Under the pieces are notes generated by a model. The model searched no databases, had not been told where the DNA came from, and saw nothing but the letters and a program-made list of their open reading frames with translations. DNA of 45,054 bases from Phycisphaerae bacterium (GTDB lineage Bacteria; Planctomycetota; Phycisphaerae; Sedimentisphaerales; Anaerobacaceae), in assembly GCA_012744475.1 (NCBI GenBank), contig JAAYBV010000013.1, positions 1 to 45,054 on the forward strand, given 5' to 3'. How positions within the stretch are numbered: the first letter of the stretch is position 1; each line of letters starts with the position of its first letter. Below are positions 9,468 to 17,865 of this stretch, in pieces. Position numbers and translations under genes: made by a program.

Positions 9468-10265
9468 TTACAGTCTTCGCAGGTGGAAGCCGCCGTCGGC
9501 GTTGATCACCTGGCCGGTGCAGAAATCGAGCCGGCCTTCGGCGATCGCGCCCACCGCCTTGCCGATGTCCTCGGGATAGCCCCAGCGCTTGATGGGCGTG
9601 ACGCCGTCGGCGATCATCTTGTCGTACTTGGCGGTGACGACCCTGGTCATGTCGGTCTTGACGATGCCGGGCCGGACCTCGAAGACGCCGATGCCGTACT
9701 CGGCCAGCCGGTCGGCGTAGAGCATCGTCATCATGCCGATGGCCGCCTTACTGATGCAGTACTCGCCGCGGGCCGGGCTGCTGGTGTAGGCGGAAATCGA
9801 TCCGGTGTTGACGATGCGATAGCCGCCGTCGGGATCGGTCTTCTTCTGCTCGATCATCCAGTTGGCGACCATCTGAGTCAGGAAGTAGGGGCCTTTCAGA
9901 TTGATGCTCATCACGCGGTCGAAGCTCTCTTCGGTGGCCTCCAGCAGGTCGAGCCGTTTCAACGGGGCGACGCCGGCATTGTTGGCCAGCAGGTGACATT
10001 GGCTGAACGTGCTGCGGGTCGAATCGACCAGTCTCTTGCGGTCGGCGGCGTTGCTGACGTCGATCCGCATCGCTTCGCATCGCGCGCCGAGGGCCCGGGC
10101 CTGCTTTTGGGTTTCCAGTGCGTTGCTCTGGTCGGGCTTGCCCTGCTCGTCGAAGTCGAAGTGGGCGATCATCAGATCGTATCCCAGCCTGGCCAGCTCC
10201 AGCGCGATGCCCCGGCCGATTCCGCGACTGCCCCCGGTGACGATGGCTACGAGTCTATCTCCCAT
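9468..10265 (-). CDS. Short-chain dehydrogenase/reductase
   Basis: 265 residues, a classical SDR. The cofactor motif TGGSRGIG is at 10-17, NNAG at 95-98, and the catalytic triad is Ser156, Tyr169 and Lys173 (GEYCISK). The C-terminal FCTGQVINADGGF is normal for the FabG-like group. A 10-residue insert after strand 2 (FDEQGKPDQSNAL) is unusual. Sequence alone allows 3-ketoacyl-ACP reductase, gluconate 5-dehydrogenase or KduD-type activity. Its position between the KDPG-aldolase-like gene and the OYE/GltD fusion favours a sugar or sugar-acid oxidoreductase that feeds KDG formation. AAGGG about ten bases before the ATG serves as ribosome site. It follows the fusion gene by 24 bases, so co-transcription is very likely. 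Confidence 0.85.
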   Translation of the reverse strand: MGDRLVAIVTGGSRGIGRGIALELARLGYDLMIAHFDFDEQGKPDQSNALETQKQARALGARCEAMRIDVSNAADRKRLVDSTRSTFSQCHLLANNAGVAPLKRLDLLEATEESFDRVMSINLKGPYFLTQMVANWMIEQKKTDPDGGYRIVNTGSISAYTSSPARGEYCISKAAIGMMTMLYADRLAEYGIGVFEVRPGIVKTDMTRVVTAKYDKMIADGVTPIKRWGYPEDIGKAVGAIAEGRLDFCTGQVINADGGFHLRRL

Positions 10266-10289
10266 GACGATGATCCCTTCCGATTGTGG

Positions 10290-12965
10290 TTACGATTGCA
10301 GAAGCAGGTCGATCCGGCGGGCGGCCCGCATGCCGTCGACGACGGCCGCGACCACCGTGGACGGTCCGCGAACGAGGTCGCCGCCGGCAAAGACGGCACG
10401 GCGCGACGTCGCGAGCGTTTCGTTGTCGGTCCGGATGAGCCCGTTGGCGATCTGAACGCCCGGCAAGATCCGCTCCAGGTCGTCCGGAGCCGACTGGCCG
10501 ATGGCCTCGACGACGAGGTCCATGTCGAGATCGTACGCGCTGGCGGTCACAGCCTGAGGCCGGCGCCGTCCGCTGGCGTCCGGGTCGCCCAGTCGCGTCG
10601 GGCATAGCTTGATTCCCGTCAGCCTGCCGTCTGTTGCGTGGTAATCCAGCGGCTGCGTCAGGATCAGGAAGTGCACGCCCTCGTCGATCGCCCGCTGTCG
10701 CTCAGCGCCCCAGGCGGGCATTTCCTTGAACGAGCGGCGGTAGATCAGGTACACGTCCCTGGCGCCGAGCTGCCTGGCGGTCACGGCGACGTCCATCGCG
10801 GTGTTGCCCCCGCCGATGACGGCGACGGATTGGCCGGCCAGGTCGAGCCGGCCGGGCTGCTTGGCCTCGGATAGGAAGTCCATCGCGTTCCAGAGGCCGT
10901 CGAGCCGCGTGTCGGTGACACTGGTCGCGCGGGGCAGGCCCAGGCCGATGAAGGCGGCGTCGAAGCCCTGCGCCATGATCGTGTCGAGGTTGTTCTGACC
11001 GTCAAGCTCTCGCCCGAGATGCAGCGTCATGCGGTCTTCGGGCACATCCGAAAAAATCGCCTTCAGCTCGTTGGCCAGCGCCTGGCTCTGGCGGTCGGCG
11101 GGGATGACCGACTCGACCATTCCGCCGAAAGCGGCGCTCCTGTCGAAGATCGTCACGCTGTGGCCGGCCTCCAGCAGTCGGGCGGCGCACGCCAGGCCCG
11201 CCGGACCGGCGCCGATGATCGCCACCTTCCTGCCGCTGGCCTTCTGCGGGATTCGCAGCTTCGACCAGCCGTGTTTGTTGGCCTGCTCGGAAAGATACCG
11301 CTGGATGTCGGCAATCGGCAGAGGCCCGTCGCCGATGAAGTGCTGGAGGCAATGGCCCTGGCATTGCTGCTCGACGGGACAGAGCCACGCACAGACCTCG
11401 GGGAAGACGTTTGCCTGACGGATGACCTCGTAGGCCTCGCGTTCCTTGCCGTCGAGGAACAGGTCGATGAACTTCGGGATCTCGATGCCCGCCGGGCAGG
11501 CGAGCTGGCACGTCGGCTCCTGGCAGTTGCGGCAGGCGGCCGCCAGACGAAGCAGATTGTCCTTGTCGCTCATGCGACCGTGCCGGAAGATCGGTCCGTA
11601 GACCGCGTGGTCCCGCACAACGCAGCCGGTCTGCCCGCCGTCCCGCATGATCTGCGTGCACGCGCTGCATCCGATGCAGACCTTCTCGGGGTCCATCTTC
11701 CCTTTGCGGACGATGTCGCGCGCGAAGTCGGGATAGGCGAAGGCCATGCGTCCACCGCCCACGATGGTGACGAGCCCCTTGGCCTTGTTGGCGGCGCCGA
11801 CGTTGGCCATGAGCGTGCGGAGCCAACTGTAGCCGGTCCCGACGAGGGCCATGTCGGGATAGGCCTGCTGCACCTGCCCCGTGACGTTCACGAGCCGCGC
11901 GACGCCGGTCAGGGGGTGCTCCGGCTCGGGATAGCCGCCCACGATCGGCTCGTTGAAGGGCCGGCCCACGTGGGGATTGTAGTAGGGATTGGCGATCGTG
12001 ACATCGATGAGCCTGACGCCGCGATCCTGGAGCAGGCCGATCAGTTTCTTCGGTTCGGTCAGATCAGGCTTGGTGTAGTCGTCCCGGTCCACCGCCCAGC
12101 CATAGGGGTAGGGGATCGCGTCGTAGATACCCAGCCGCGTGACGATGCGGGCCTTGTCGCCCAGTTCGCTGCGCACGCGCTCGACGGTCTCGACGAGCAG
12201 GCGGGTTCGGTTCTCGAACGAGCCGCCGTACTTGCCCGGACGGTTGCGGCAGGACAGCAGCTCGTTGATGAGGTATCCGTGACAGGCCTTGATATCGACC
12301 GCGTCGAAGCCGATCTCGAACGCGATCCGCGCCGCCTCGACATAGGCGTCCTGGAGCCGGTCGAGGTATTCGTCCGTCACGAGTGGATAGTCGTCGGGGA
12401 GTTTGCTCTTTCCCTTCAGATGTGGCGGCCACTGCGGCACGAGACAGTCGCGATACGGGTCGCGCTGTCCGATGATCGGACGAGCGACGCCGTCGGGCTT
12501 GCTGTAGCGGCCCGAATGCGTCAATTGCGCCACCATAACGGGACGATGGTCTTTGCCGTTGGCCTCGGCGGCCTTGGCTCGCGCTCGCTTGACCATCTCG
12601 GCGAAGGTGTCCCTGCTGCCCTTGTGCAGCCACAACTGGCGCGGATTGGCGCGGGCCTCGGGCACGACGGCAATCGCCTCGGCCCACAGCAGACCTGCGC
12701 CTCCGGCGCCAAATCGCTCGTAGCGGCGGAGGGTCAGCCTGCTCGGGCGGCCCTCGGCGTCGCCGTCGCAGCCTTCCATCGCGTGGACGCTCAGCGAATT
12801 CGGGATGGTCAGTCCGTCGAACGCGACCGGCTGCGCCAGGATGGAAACGTCTTCGACGGCCTCGACGTTGACACCCAGCCGGTGGCTGAGGTTCCTCAGG
12901 TCTTCGACGGTGCGGAGCCGAAACTCCCATGAACGAAGTGGAACGGTCGATTGTGCGGCCTGAAT
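10290..12965 (-). CDS. Old-yellow-enzyme / GltD-like Fe-S flavoprotein fusion
   Basis: About 891 residues from a proposed ATT start. Residue numbers here count from an upstream in-frame ATG at 13019. An FMN-binding OYE/2,4-dienoyl-CoA-reductase-like barrel spans about 60-460, with HSGRYSKP (168-175), CHGYLINELLS (246-256) and a CxxCxxC cluster (Cys448, 451, 454). A GltD/dihydropyrimidine-dehydrogenase-type Fe-S domain follows (Cys496, 499, 504, 508, 543, 547, 553, 557). A FAD/NAD(P)-binding module closes it, with GAGPAGLA (603-610) and GGGNTAMDVAVTARQLGA. Electrons probably run NAD(P)H to FAD to Fe-S to FMN and then reduce an enone-like substrate. The start is unclear: the ATGs at 13019 and 12992 lie inside a palindrome and lack a ribosome site, whereas AAGGAGGTG sits seven bases before ATT at 12965. 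Confidence 0.8.
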   Translation of the reverse strand: MQAAQSTVPLRSWEFRLRTVEDLRNLSHRLGVNVEAVEDVSILAQPVAFDGLTIPNSLSVHAMEGCDGDAEGRPSRLTLRRYERFGAGGAGLLWAEAIAVVPEARANPRQLWLHKGSRDTFAEMVKRARAKAAEANGKDHRPVMVAQLTHSGRYSKPDGVARPIIGQRDPYRDCLVPQWPPHLKGKSKLPDDYPLVTDEYLDRLQDAYVEAARIAFEIGFDAVDIKACHGYLINELLSCRNRPGKYGGSFENRTRLLVETVERVRSELGDKARIVTRLGIYDAIPYPYGWAVDRDDYTKPDLTEPKKLIGLLQDRGVRLIDVTIANPYYNPHVGRPFNEPIVGGYPEPEHPLTGVARLVNVTGQVQQAYPDMALVGTGYSWLRTLMANVGAANKAKGLVTIVGGGRMAFAYPDFARDIVRKGKMDPEKVCIGCSACTQIMRDGGQTGCVVRDHAVYGPIFRHGRMSDKDNLLRLAAACRNCQEPTCQLACPAGIEIPKFIDLFLDGKEREAYEVIRQANVFPEVCAWLCPVEQQCQGHCLQHFIGDGPLPIADIQRYLSEQANKHGWSKLRIPQKASGRKVAIIGAGPAGLACAARLLEAGHSVTIFDRSAAFGGMVESVIPADRQSQALANELKAIFSDVPEDRMTLHLGRELDGQNNLDTIMAQGFDAAFIGLGLPRATSVTDTRLDGLWNAMDFLSEAKQPGRLDLAGQSVAVIGGGNTAMDVAVTARQLGARDVYLIYRRSFKEMPAWGAERQRAIDEGVHFLILTQPLDYHATDGRLTGIKLCPTRLGDPDASGRRRPQAVTASAYDLDMDLVVEAIGQSAPDDLERILPGVQIANGLIRTDNETLATSRRAVFAGGDLVRGPSTVVAAVVDGMRAARRIDLLLQS

Positions 12966-12988
12966 GATGCCACCTCCTTGCCTCTGGG

Positions 12989-13019
12989 TCATGGGACCTA
13001 TACGGCCTATGGGACCCAT
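12989..13019. repeat. GGGACC/TAT palindrome (family C) between uvrA and the OYE/GltD gene
   Basis: An imperfect palindrome of the words TCATGGGACC, TATACGGCC and TATGGGACCCATGA. It starts about ten bases after the uvrA stop and ends just before the AAGGAGGTG of the next gene. The reverse complement is close to the arm of the palindrome inside batE (30716-30769). If the upstream ATG were used, it would encode MGPIGRIGPM. Confidence 0.65.
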
Positions 13020-13028
13020 GAACGGTTC

Positions 13029-15917
13029 TTACGCGAGTTTGGCTTTCAGGAATTTCGCGGTATAGCTCTTGGTGTCCTTGACGATCTCCTCGGGCGGTCC
13101 GGCCACGACCACGGTTCCGCCGCCGTCGCCACCCTCGGGCCCGAGGTCTATAATATAGTCGGCGATCTTGATCACATCAAGGTTGTGTTCGATCACGACG
13201 ACCGTGTTGCCCATGTCGCAGAGCCGCTGGAGGACGTTGAGCAGGTTCTGAATGTCGGCGAAGTGCAGGCCCGTGGTGGGCTCGTCGAGCACGTACAGTG
13301 TGTGGCCGGTGGCGGCCTTGCCCAGTTCGGCCGAGAGCTTGACGCGCTGGGCCTCGCCGCCGGAAAGCGTGGTGGACGACTGGCCGAGTTGGACGTAGCC
13401 AAGCCCGACGTCCGTCAGCGTCTTGAGGAGGCGGACGATGGCCGGGAAGTTGGTGAAGAAATCCACCGCGTCTTCGATCCGCATGTCGAGCACGTCGGCG
13501 ATGCTCTTGCCCTTGTAGGTGACCTGGAGCGTCTCGCGGTTGTACCGCGTGCCCTTGCAGTCCTGGCAGGTGACGTAGACGTCGGGCAGGAAGTGCATCT
13601 CGATCTTCTTGGTGCCCTGTCCGGCGCACGACTCGCAGCGTCCGCCCTTGACGTTGAAGCTGAACCTGCCGGGCTTGTAGCCTCGAATCTTGGCCTCGCG
13701 CGTCATGGAGAAGAGCTTGCGGATCAGGTCGAACGCGCCGGTGTAGGTGGCGGGATTGCTTCGCGGGGTCTTGCCGATCGGCGACTGGTCGATCTCGATC
13801 ACCTTGTCGATCTGGGAGGCGCCCAGGACGTTCTTGTGCTTGCCGGGCTTCTCGCGCGACTGATAGAGCCGGCGTTTCAGCGACCGCAACAGAATCTGGT
13901 TGACGAGCGTGCTCTTGCCCGAGCCGGAGACGCCGGTGACGCAGATGAAGACGCCCAGCGGGAACTTGACGTCGATCCCCTTGAGGTTGTGCTCGGCGGC
14001 GCCCTTGACCTCGATGCACTTGCGCAGGTTGTACTTGCGCCGCTTGGGAGGCAGCTTGATGCTCTTTTTGCCGCCGAGGTACTGGCCGGTGAGCGATTCC
14101 TCGCACCGGATGATGTCTTCGAGCGTTCCCTGGGCGACGAGGCGGCCTCCGTGCTTGCCGGCGGCCGGGCCGATATCGATGATATGGTCGGCGGCGCGGA
14201 TGATGTCCTCATCGTGTTCGACGACGAGCACGCTGTTGCCGATCCGCGTGAGTTTCTGGAGGATGCGCAGCAGGCGGTCGTTGTCGCGGTTGTGCAGGCC
14301 GATCGTCGGCTCGTCGAGGACGTAGCAGACGCCGACCAGGCCGCTGCCGACCTGCGTGGCCAGGCGGATGCGCTGGGCCTCGCCGCCGGCCAGGGTGCTG
14401 CTGATCCTGTCGAGCGTGAGGTATCCCAGGCCGACGTCGACCATGAATCCCAGGCGGGCCTTGATCTCTTTGAGAATCTGGGTGGCGATGATCGTCCGTT
14501 CCTCGTCGAGCTTGAGCCGGCTGAAGAACCGCTGGGCGGCGTCGATGCTCAGAGCGGTCAGCTCGCAGATGTTCTTGCCGCCGACGGTGACGGCGGCGGC
14601 CTCGGGCCGCAGACGCGCGCCGTGGCACGTCTGGCAGGGCTGCTCGGACAGGTAGCTGTGCAGCCGGGCCTTGACGAAATCGCTCGTGGTGTTCTTCCAT
14701 CGCCGCGCGAGGTTCGGGATCACGCCCTCGAAGGACAGGCCGTACTTGTCGCGGTCTTCCTCGCTCGTGCCGTACATCAGGAGGTGCTTCAACTCGGCCG
14801 GCAGCTCGTCATAGGGCATCGCTTTGCTGACGCCGACCCTCCGGCAGAACCGCTTGATCAGGCGGTTGTAGAAGATGTTCATCCGTTTGCCGCCCTTGCG
14901 CCAGGCGTCGATCGCGCCGTTTTCGAGCGAGACTGTCTTGTCCGGCACGATCAGCTCCGGATCGAATTCGAGGATAGTGCCCAGCCCGTCGCAGCTCTTG
15001 CAGGCGCCGTACGGGCTGTTGAAGCTGAACAGCCGGGGCGAAAGCTCCTCCAGGCTGGCCTCGGGGTGGTCGGGACAGGCGAACTTTTCGCTGTAGAGGG
15101 TCTCTTCCCAGCCGCCGTCGCCGCCGTTGTTCTTGTCGGCCGCCGGCTCCTGGAGCAGGATGAGCGCGATGCCCTCGGCCAGCTTCAGGGCGGTCTCGAT
15201 CGAGTCGGCCAGGCGGATGCGGACGCCCTGCTTGATGATCAGACGGTCGACCACCGCCGCGATGTCGTGCTTCTTGTTCTTGTCCAGCTCCGGGACGTTG
15301 CGGACGTCGTAGATCGTGCCGTCGACACGGACGCGGACGAAGCCCTCCCGCTGGATGTTGGCGAAGATGTCCTTGTGCTCGCCCTTCTTGCCGCGCACCA
15401 GGGGGGCGCAGACCTGGATCTTGGTCTCTTCGGGGTGCGTCAGGATGGACTCGACGATCTGGGAGGCGTGCTGGCTGGTGATTTGTCGGCCGCAGACCCA
15501 GCAGTGGGGCTGGCCGACGCGGGCGAAGAGCAGGCGGAAGTAGTCGTAGATCTCCGTCACGGTCGCGACGGTCGAACGCGGATTGCTGCTGGCGCTGCGC
15601 TGCTCGATGGCGATGGTCGGGGGCAGGCCCGAGATGTCGCCCACCGCGGGCTTCTGCATCTGTTCGAGGAACTGGCGGGCGTAGGCGCTGAGCGATTCGA
15701 CGTACTTGCGCCGGCCCTCCGCGTAGATCGTGTCGAAGGCCAGCGAGCTTTTGCCCGAGCCGCTGATGCCCGTGATGACCACGAGCTTGTCGCGAGGGAT
15801 GCTCAGATTGACATCCTTGAGGTTGTGCTCGGCGGCGCCGGTGATCGTGATGACCTTCTCGTTTCGCTGCGGCATATCGGTAGCGGACCCAATCCTTCGA
15901 TTCCGGTTCTCATCCAT
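13029..15917 (-). CDS. uvrA: UvrABC system protein A
   Basis: 962 residues from the chosen ATG, the normal size. UvrA is the ATPase that finds bulky DNA lesions and loads UvrB in nucleotide excision repair. It has two ABC modules. The first Walker A, GISGSGKSS, is at about 50-58, and the second, GVSGSGKST, lies in the C-terminal half. Both signature motifs LSGGEAQR or LAGGEAQR are present. Zinc-binding cysteines appear in CWVCG, in CPDHP with CKSCDGLG, and in CESCAGQG with CQDCKG. The ATG at 15917 follows GGGGGA at a good distance; the later ATG at 15875 has no ribosome site, and the open frame further upstream has no conserved residues. It is first in the minus-strand run, but whether the sugar genes share its transcript is unknown. 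Confidence 0.95.
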   Translation of the reverse strand: MDENRNRRIGSATDMPQRNEKVITITGAAEHNLKDVNLSIPRDKLVVITGISGSGKSSLAFDTIYAEGRRKYVESLSAYARQFLEQMQKPAVGDISGLPPTIAIEQRSASSNPRSTVATVTEIYDYFRLLFARVGQPHCWVCGRQITSQHASQIVESILTHPEETKIQVCAPLVRGKKGEHKDIFANIQREGFVRVRVDGTIYDVRNVPELDKNKKHDIAAVVDRLIIKQGVRIRLADSIETALKLAEGIALILLQEPAADKNNGGDGGWEETLYSEKFACPDHPEASLEELSPRLFSFNSPYGACKSCDGLGTILEFDPELIVPDKTVSLENGAIDAWRKGGKRMNIFYNRLIKRFCRRVGVSKAMPYDELPAELKHLLMYGTSEEDRDKYGLSFEGVIPNLARRWKNTTSDFVKARLHSYLSEQPCQTCHGARLRPEAAAVTVGGKNICELTALSIDAAQRFFSRLKLDEERTIIATQILKEIKARLGFMVDVGLGYLTLDRISSTLAGGEAQRIRLATQVGSGLVGVCYVLDEPTIGLHNRDNDRLLRILQKLTRIGNSVLVVEHDEDIIRAADHIIDIGPAAGKHGGRLVAQGTLEDIIRCEESLTGQYLGGKKSIKLPPKRRKYNLRKCIEVKGAAEHNLKGIDVKFPLGVFICVTGVSGSGKSTLVNQILLRSLKRRLYQSREKPGKHKNVLGASQIDKVIEIDQSPIGKTPRSNPATYTGAFDLIRKLFSMTREAKIRGYKPGRFSFNVKGGRCESCAGQGTKKIEMHFLPDVYVTCQDCKGTRYNRETLQVTYKGKSIADVLDMRIEDAVDFFTNFPAIVRLLKTLTDVGLGYVQLGQSSTTLSGGEAQRVKLSAELGKAATGHTLYVLDEPTTGLHFADIQNLLNVLQRLCDMGNTVVVIEHNLDVIKIADYIIDLGPEGGDGGGTVVVAGPPEEIVKDTKSYTAKFLKAKLA

Positions 15918-15975
15918 ACGAATCCCCCGTTCCTGGGGTGTGCATCCGACTTTTCTCGGACGGCACAAACCAGCC

Positions 15976-16003
15976 ATTGTACCGACTTGCCCCGAAAACG
16001 CAA
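15976..16003 (-). promoter_or_regulatory. Possible sigma70-type promoter of uvrA
   Basis: On the minus strand, TTGCGT (16003-15998), a 16-base spacer, and TACAAT (15981-15976) stand about 60 bases before the uvrA ATG. No LexA-like palindrome was recognised beside it. Confidence 0.4.
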
Positions 16004-16167
16004 ACCTCGCCCTCGCCCATTTTCCCGTCACCGGTTCGGCCGCTTCGGGAGGTGCTGGCCGTTTTAGCCGTTGCCGGGAGGCGGCACCACCGATAGAATG
16101 ACTGGGACCACACGAGCGGTTCCACGAGAGCCCTTGCGTGGGTGGGGAGGGTGAATGGAGGGACGCG

Positions 16168-17109
16168 ATGGGACGAGTGCGAGAAATGATTAGCGTGGAT
16201 GGTCGGGAGTGTTGGACCCTGTTCGACACGGGGGTCCGCAGCACCTACGTCCTCAATGTGGTGACGGACAAGCTCAGAAGTACAGCGACGTTCCATCCGA
16301 TTCGCACCGCGTTAGGCGGCGGCGTGAAGGAGAGTACTTGTACGGCATTGCTCCAGGCGGAGGTCCAAGGCCATCCTGTCTCGACTCATGCCCTGGTTGT
16401 GGACGAGATCGGCAAGGACGAAGACGGCCGATGCATCGAGGTTCTGTTCGGTGCGCTCGCCATGCGGCAGTGGGGCATCCGCCCCGTCCCCGAGGAAGGG
16501 CGTCTCGACCTGAGCCATTACCCCGAGCAATTCGCTGAGTTCCCGCCTGCGTGGTCCGATACACCGGCAGGGGCGCGTCAGACAGGCAGACTGGAGATCG
16601 ATTCATCGGCTTTCGATCAGGTGTCTTTGCACGACGTTCGGATCTACGGGTGGTTCCAGTATAGAGAGCAGTACGAGGTCAACCTTGTTCTCGATATCGA
16701 TTATCTCGCCGAATGGAATCTCCTTCCGGACAACCGCTTTGACTTCATCGTTGTGCCGGCGACGTTGACGTTCCTGGATGTGGTCGATCTCCAAATCGAC
16801 CTGAACTGGGGCGCATCGCTCCGTCGCGAGGAACCCTCCGGAGTCATCTGCTCTTCTGCGGGCGAACTGGAGATCAATGATTTCCGGCGGTTCGCCTACA
16901 CGGATCCTGTCTATACGGAACGATCCTATCTGCACTACGAATTGGGCCTCTGGCAGCCGCAAGGTGGGCGGATCAGTCTCGGGGCGAGGGGTTTCAGAAT
17001 TGTAGGCAGGCAGGAGGGCGTGCGCTCCGACCGGCAGACCTTCGATCCGGCCCAGAGGGTTCCTCTGAACACCGTGAGGGACGGGAGAAGTGAACCAGAC
17101 GGACATTGA
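16168..17109 (+). CDS. Retropepsin-like domain fused to an unknown domain
   Basis: 313 residues. Start is the ATG at 16168, six bases after GGAGG; the frame is open further upstream without a better site. Residues about 1-125 resemble a bacterial retroviral-type aspartic protease: WTLFDTGVRSTYV carries the DTG triad, followed by strands ALLQAEVQGHPVSTHALVVD and a terminal VLFGALAMRQWGI block. Such domains work as dimers. The C-terminal half, from TGRLEIDSSAFDQV to the end, is nearly the same protein as the next gene product (conserved blocks LDIDYLAEW, LTFLDVVDLQI, YTDP and GRISLGA). I do not recognise this second domain. No signal peptide is seen. Protease activity is uncertain because the usual small residue after DTG is Val here. 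Confidence 0.6.
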   Translation: MGRVREMISVDGRECWTLFDTGVRSTYVLNVVTDKLRSTATFHPIRTALGGGVKESTCTALLQAEVQGHPVSTHALVVDEIGKDEDGRCIEVLFGALAMRQWGIRPVPEEGRLDLSHYPEQFAEFPPAWSDTPAGARQTGRLEIDSSAFDQVSLHDVRIYGWFQYREQYEVNLVLDIDYLAEWNLLPDNRFDFIVVPATLTFLDVVDLQIDLNWGASLRREEPSGVICSSAGELEINDFRRFAYTDPVYTERSYLHYELGLWQPQGGRISLGARGFRIVGRQEGVRSDRQTFDPAQRVPLNTVRDGRSEPDGH

Positions 17110-17186
17110 CGGCGATAGCATCGACGGCTACACACTGGCGATGCAGCAATTTTCCGTCGTTTGACGCATCGACAGGAGTACGTCGG

Positions 17187-17687
17187 ATGAGCAAACTGGA
17201 GATCGATTCATCGGCTTTCGATCAGGTGGATTTGCATGATGTCGATGTTTACGGGTTCTTCTTGCAGAGGCGGGGGTCCGAAATCAGCCTCATTCTCGAC
17301 ATTGATTATCTTGCCGAGTGGACTCTTCTTGCGAACAATCATTTTGAGTACCTTGTCGCGCCGGCGGCTCTAACGTTCCTGGATGTGGTTGACCTTCAGA
17401 TCCATCTGGACTGGGGTCCCTCGCTGCGCAAAGAGGAGCCGTATGGAGTTATGGACAATTTCTCGGGTGAGATATCGATCTATGATTTCCGCCGGTCTGC
17501 CTATACGGACCCCATTTATACCGAACAATCCTATCTTCGCTACGAATTGAACTTCTCGGTGCCGCTCGACGGGCGGATCAGCCTTGGGGCGAAGGACTTC
17601 ACCATCGTAGGCCGGCAAGACCTCATACGTTCCGAGCATCGGAACCTTGATCCTGACCAGAGGCCTCCCCTGATCCTGGGCGGTTGA
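17187..17687 (+). CDS. Hypothetical protein, paralogue of the preceding C-terminal domain
   Basis: 166 residues. AGGAG lies eight bases before the ATG. It begins MSKLEIDSSAFDQVDLHDV and aligns along its whole length with the C-terminal half of the preceding protein (16168-17109). Shared blocks include LDIDYLAEW, LTFLDVVDLQI, SLRKEEP against SLRREEP, DFRR, YTDPIYTEQSYLRYEL, GRISLGAKDF and IVGRQ. Codons for the first residues are nearly identical too, so this is a recent tandem duplication in which one copy acquired or kept a protease-like domain. The sequence looks like a compact all-beta fold with no membrane segment. The family is unknown to me. An immunity or inhibitor role would be speculation. 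Confidence 0.65.
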   Translation: MSKLEIDSSAFDQVDLHDVDVYGFFLQRRGSEISLILDIDYLAEWTLLANNHFEYLVAPAALTFLDVVDLQIHLDWGPSLRKEEPYGVMDNFSGEISIYDFRRSAYTDPIYTEQSYLRYELNFSVPLDGRISLGAKDFTIVGRQDLIRSEHRNLDPDQRPPLILGG

Positions 17688-17702
17688 AGGAGGACGAACG
17701 TG

Positions 17703-17865
17703 ATGGACATCAACTACGGCAAGATCCGGTGATTGCACCGTAGCGCTGCTTTATCTGGTCACATCTGAGGGCAACTGTGGGGCGCGGGCCATGGAGTTGT
17801 TCGAACATCTCTTCGCCAGGGCGGGAGGTAGTGGGCCGAAGGAACGATTTACGATGGTCGAGTGA
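17703..17865 (+). pseudogene. Broken small gene, DUF6429-like remnant
   Basis: AAGGAGG at 17687-17693 leads to ATG at 17703, which reads MDINYGKIR and stops at 17730-17732. A +1 shift at that stop continues in an open frame of about 45 codons, DCTVALLYLVTSEGN, then ARAMELFEHLFARAG, ending at TGA 17863-17865, which overlaps the endonuclease V GTG as GTGA. ALLYL near the N-terminus and ELFEHLF near the C-terminus are what I recall of DUF6429 proteins, whose central part (with a WK..DW block) is missing here. This suggests both a frameshift and an internal deletion. A programmed frameshift or sequencing error is the alternative. Family assignment is from memory. Confidence 0.4.

Noticed and set aside
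12951-16067. A 1038-codon open frame on the plus strand opposite uvrA and the OYE/GltD gene
   Set aside because: It is antisense to a certain uvrA, is rich in Val, Asp, Leu and Ala as expected for the complement of GC-rich codons, and has no recognisable domain.
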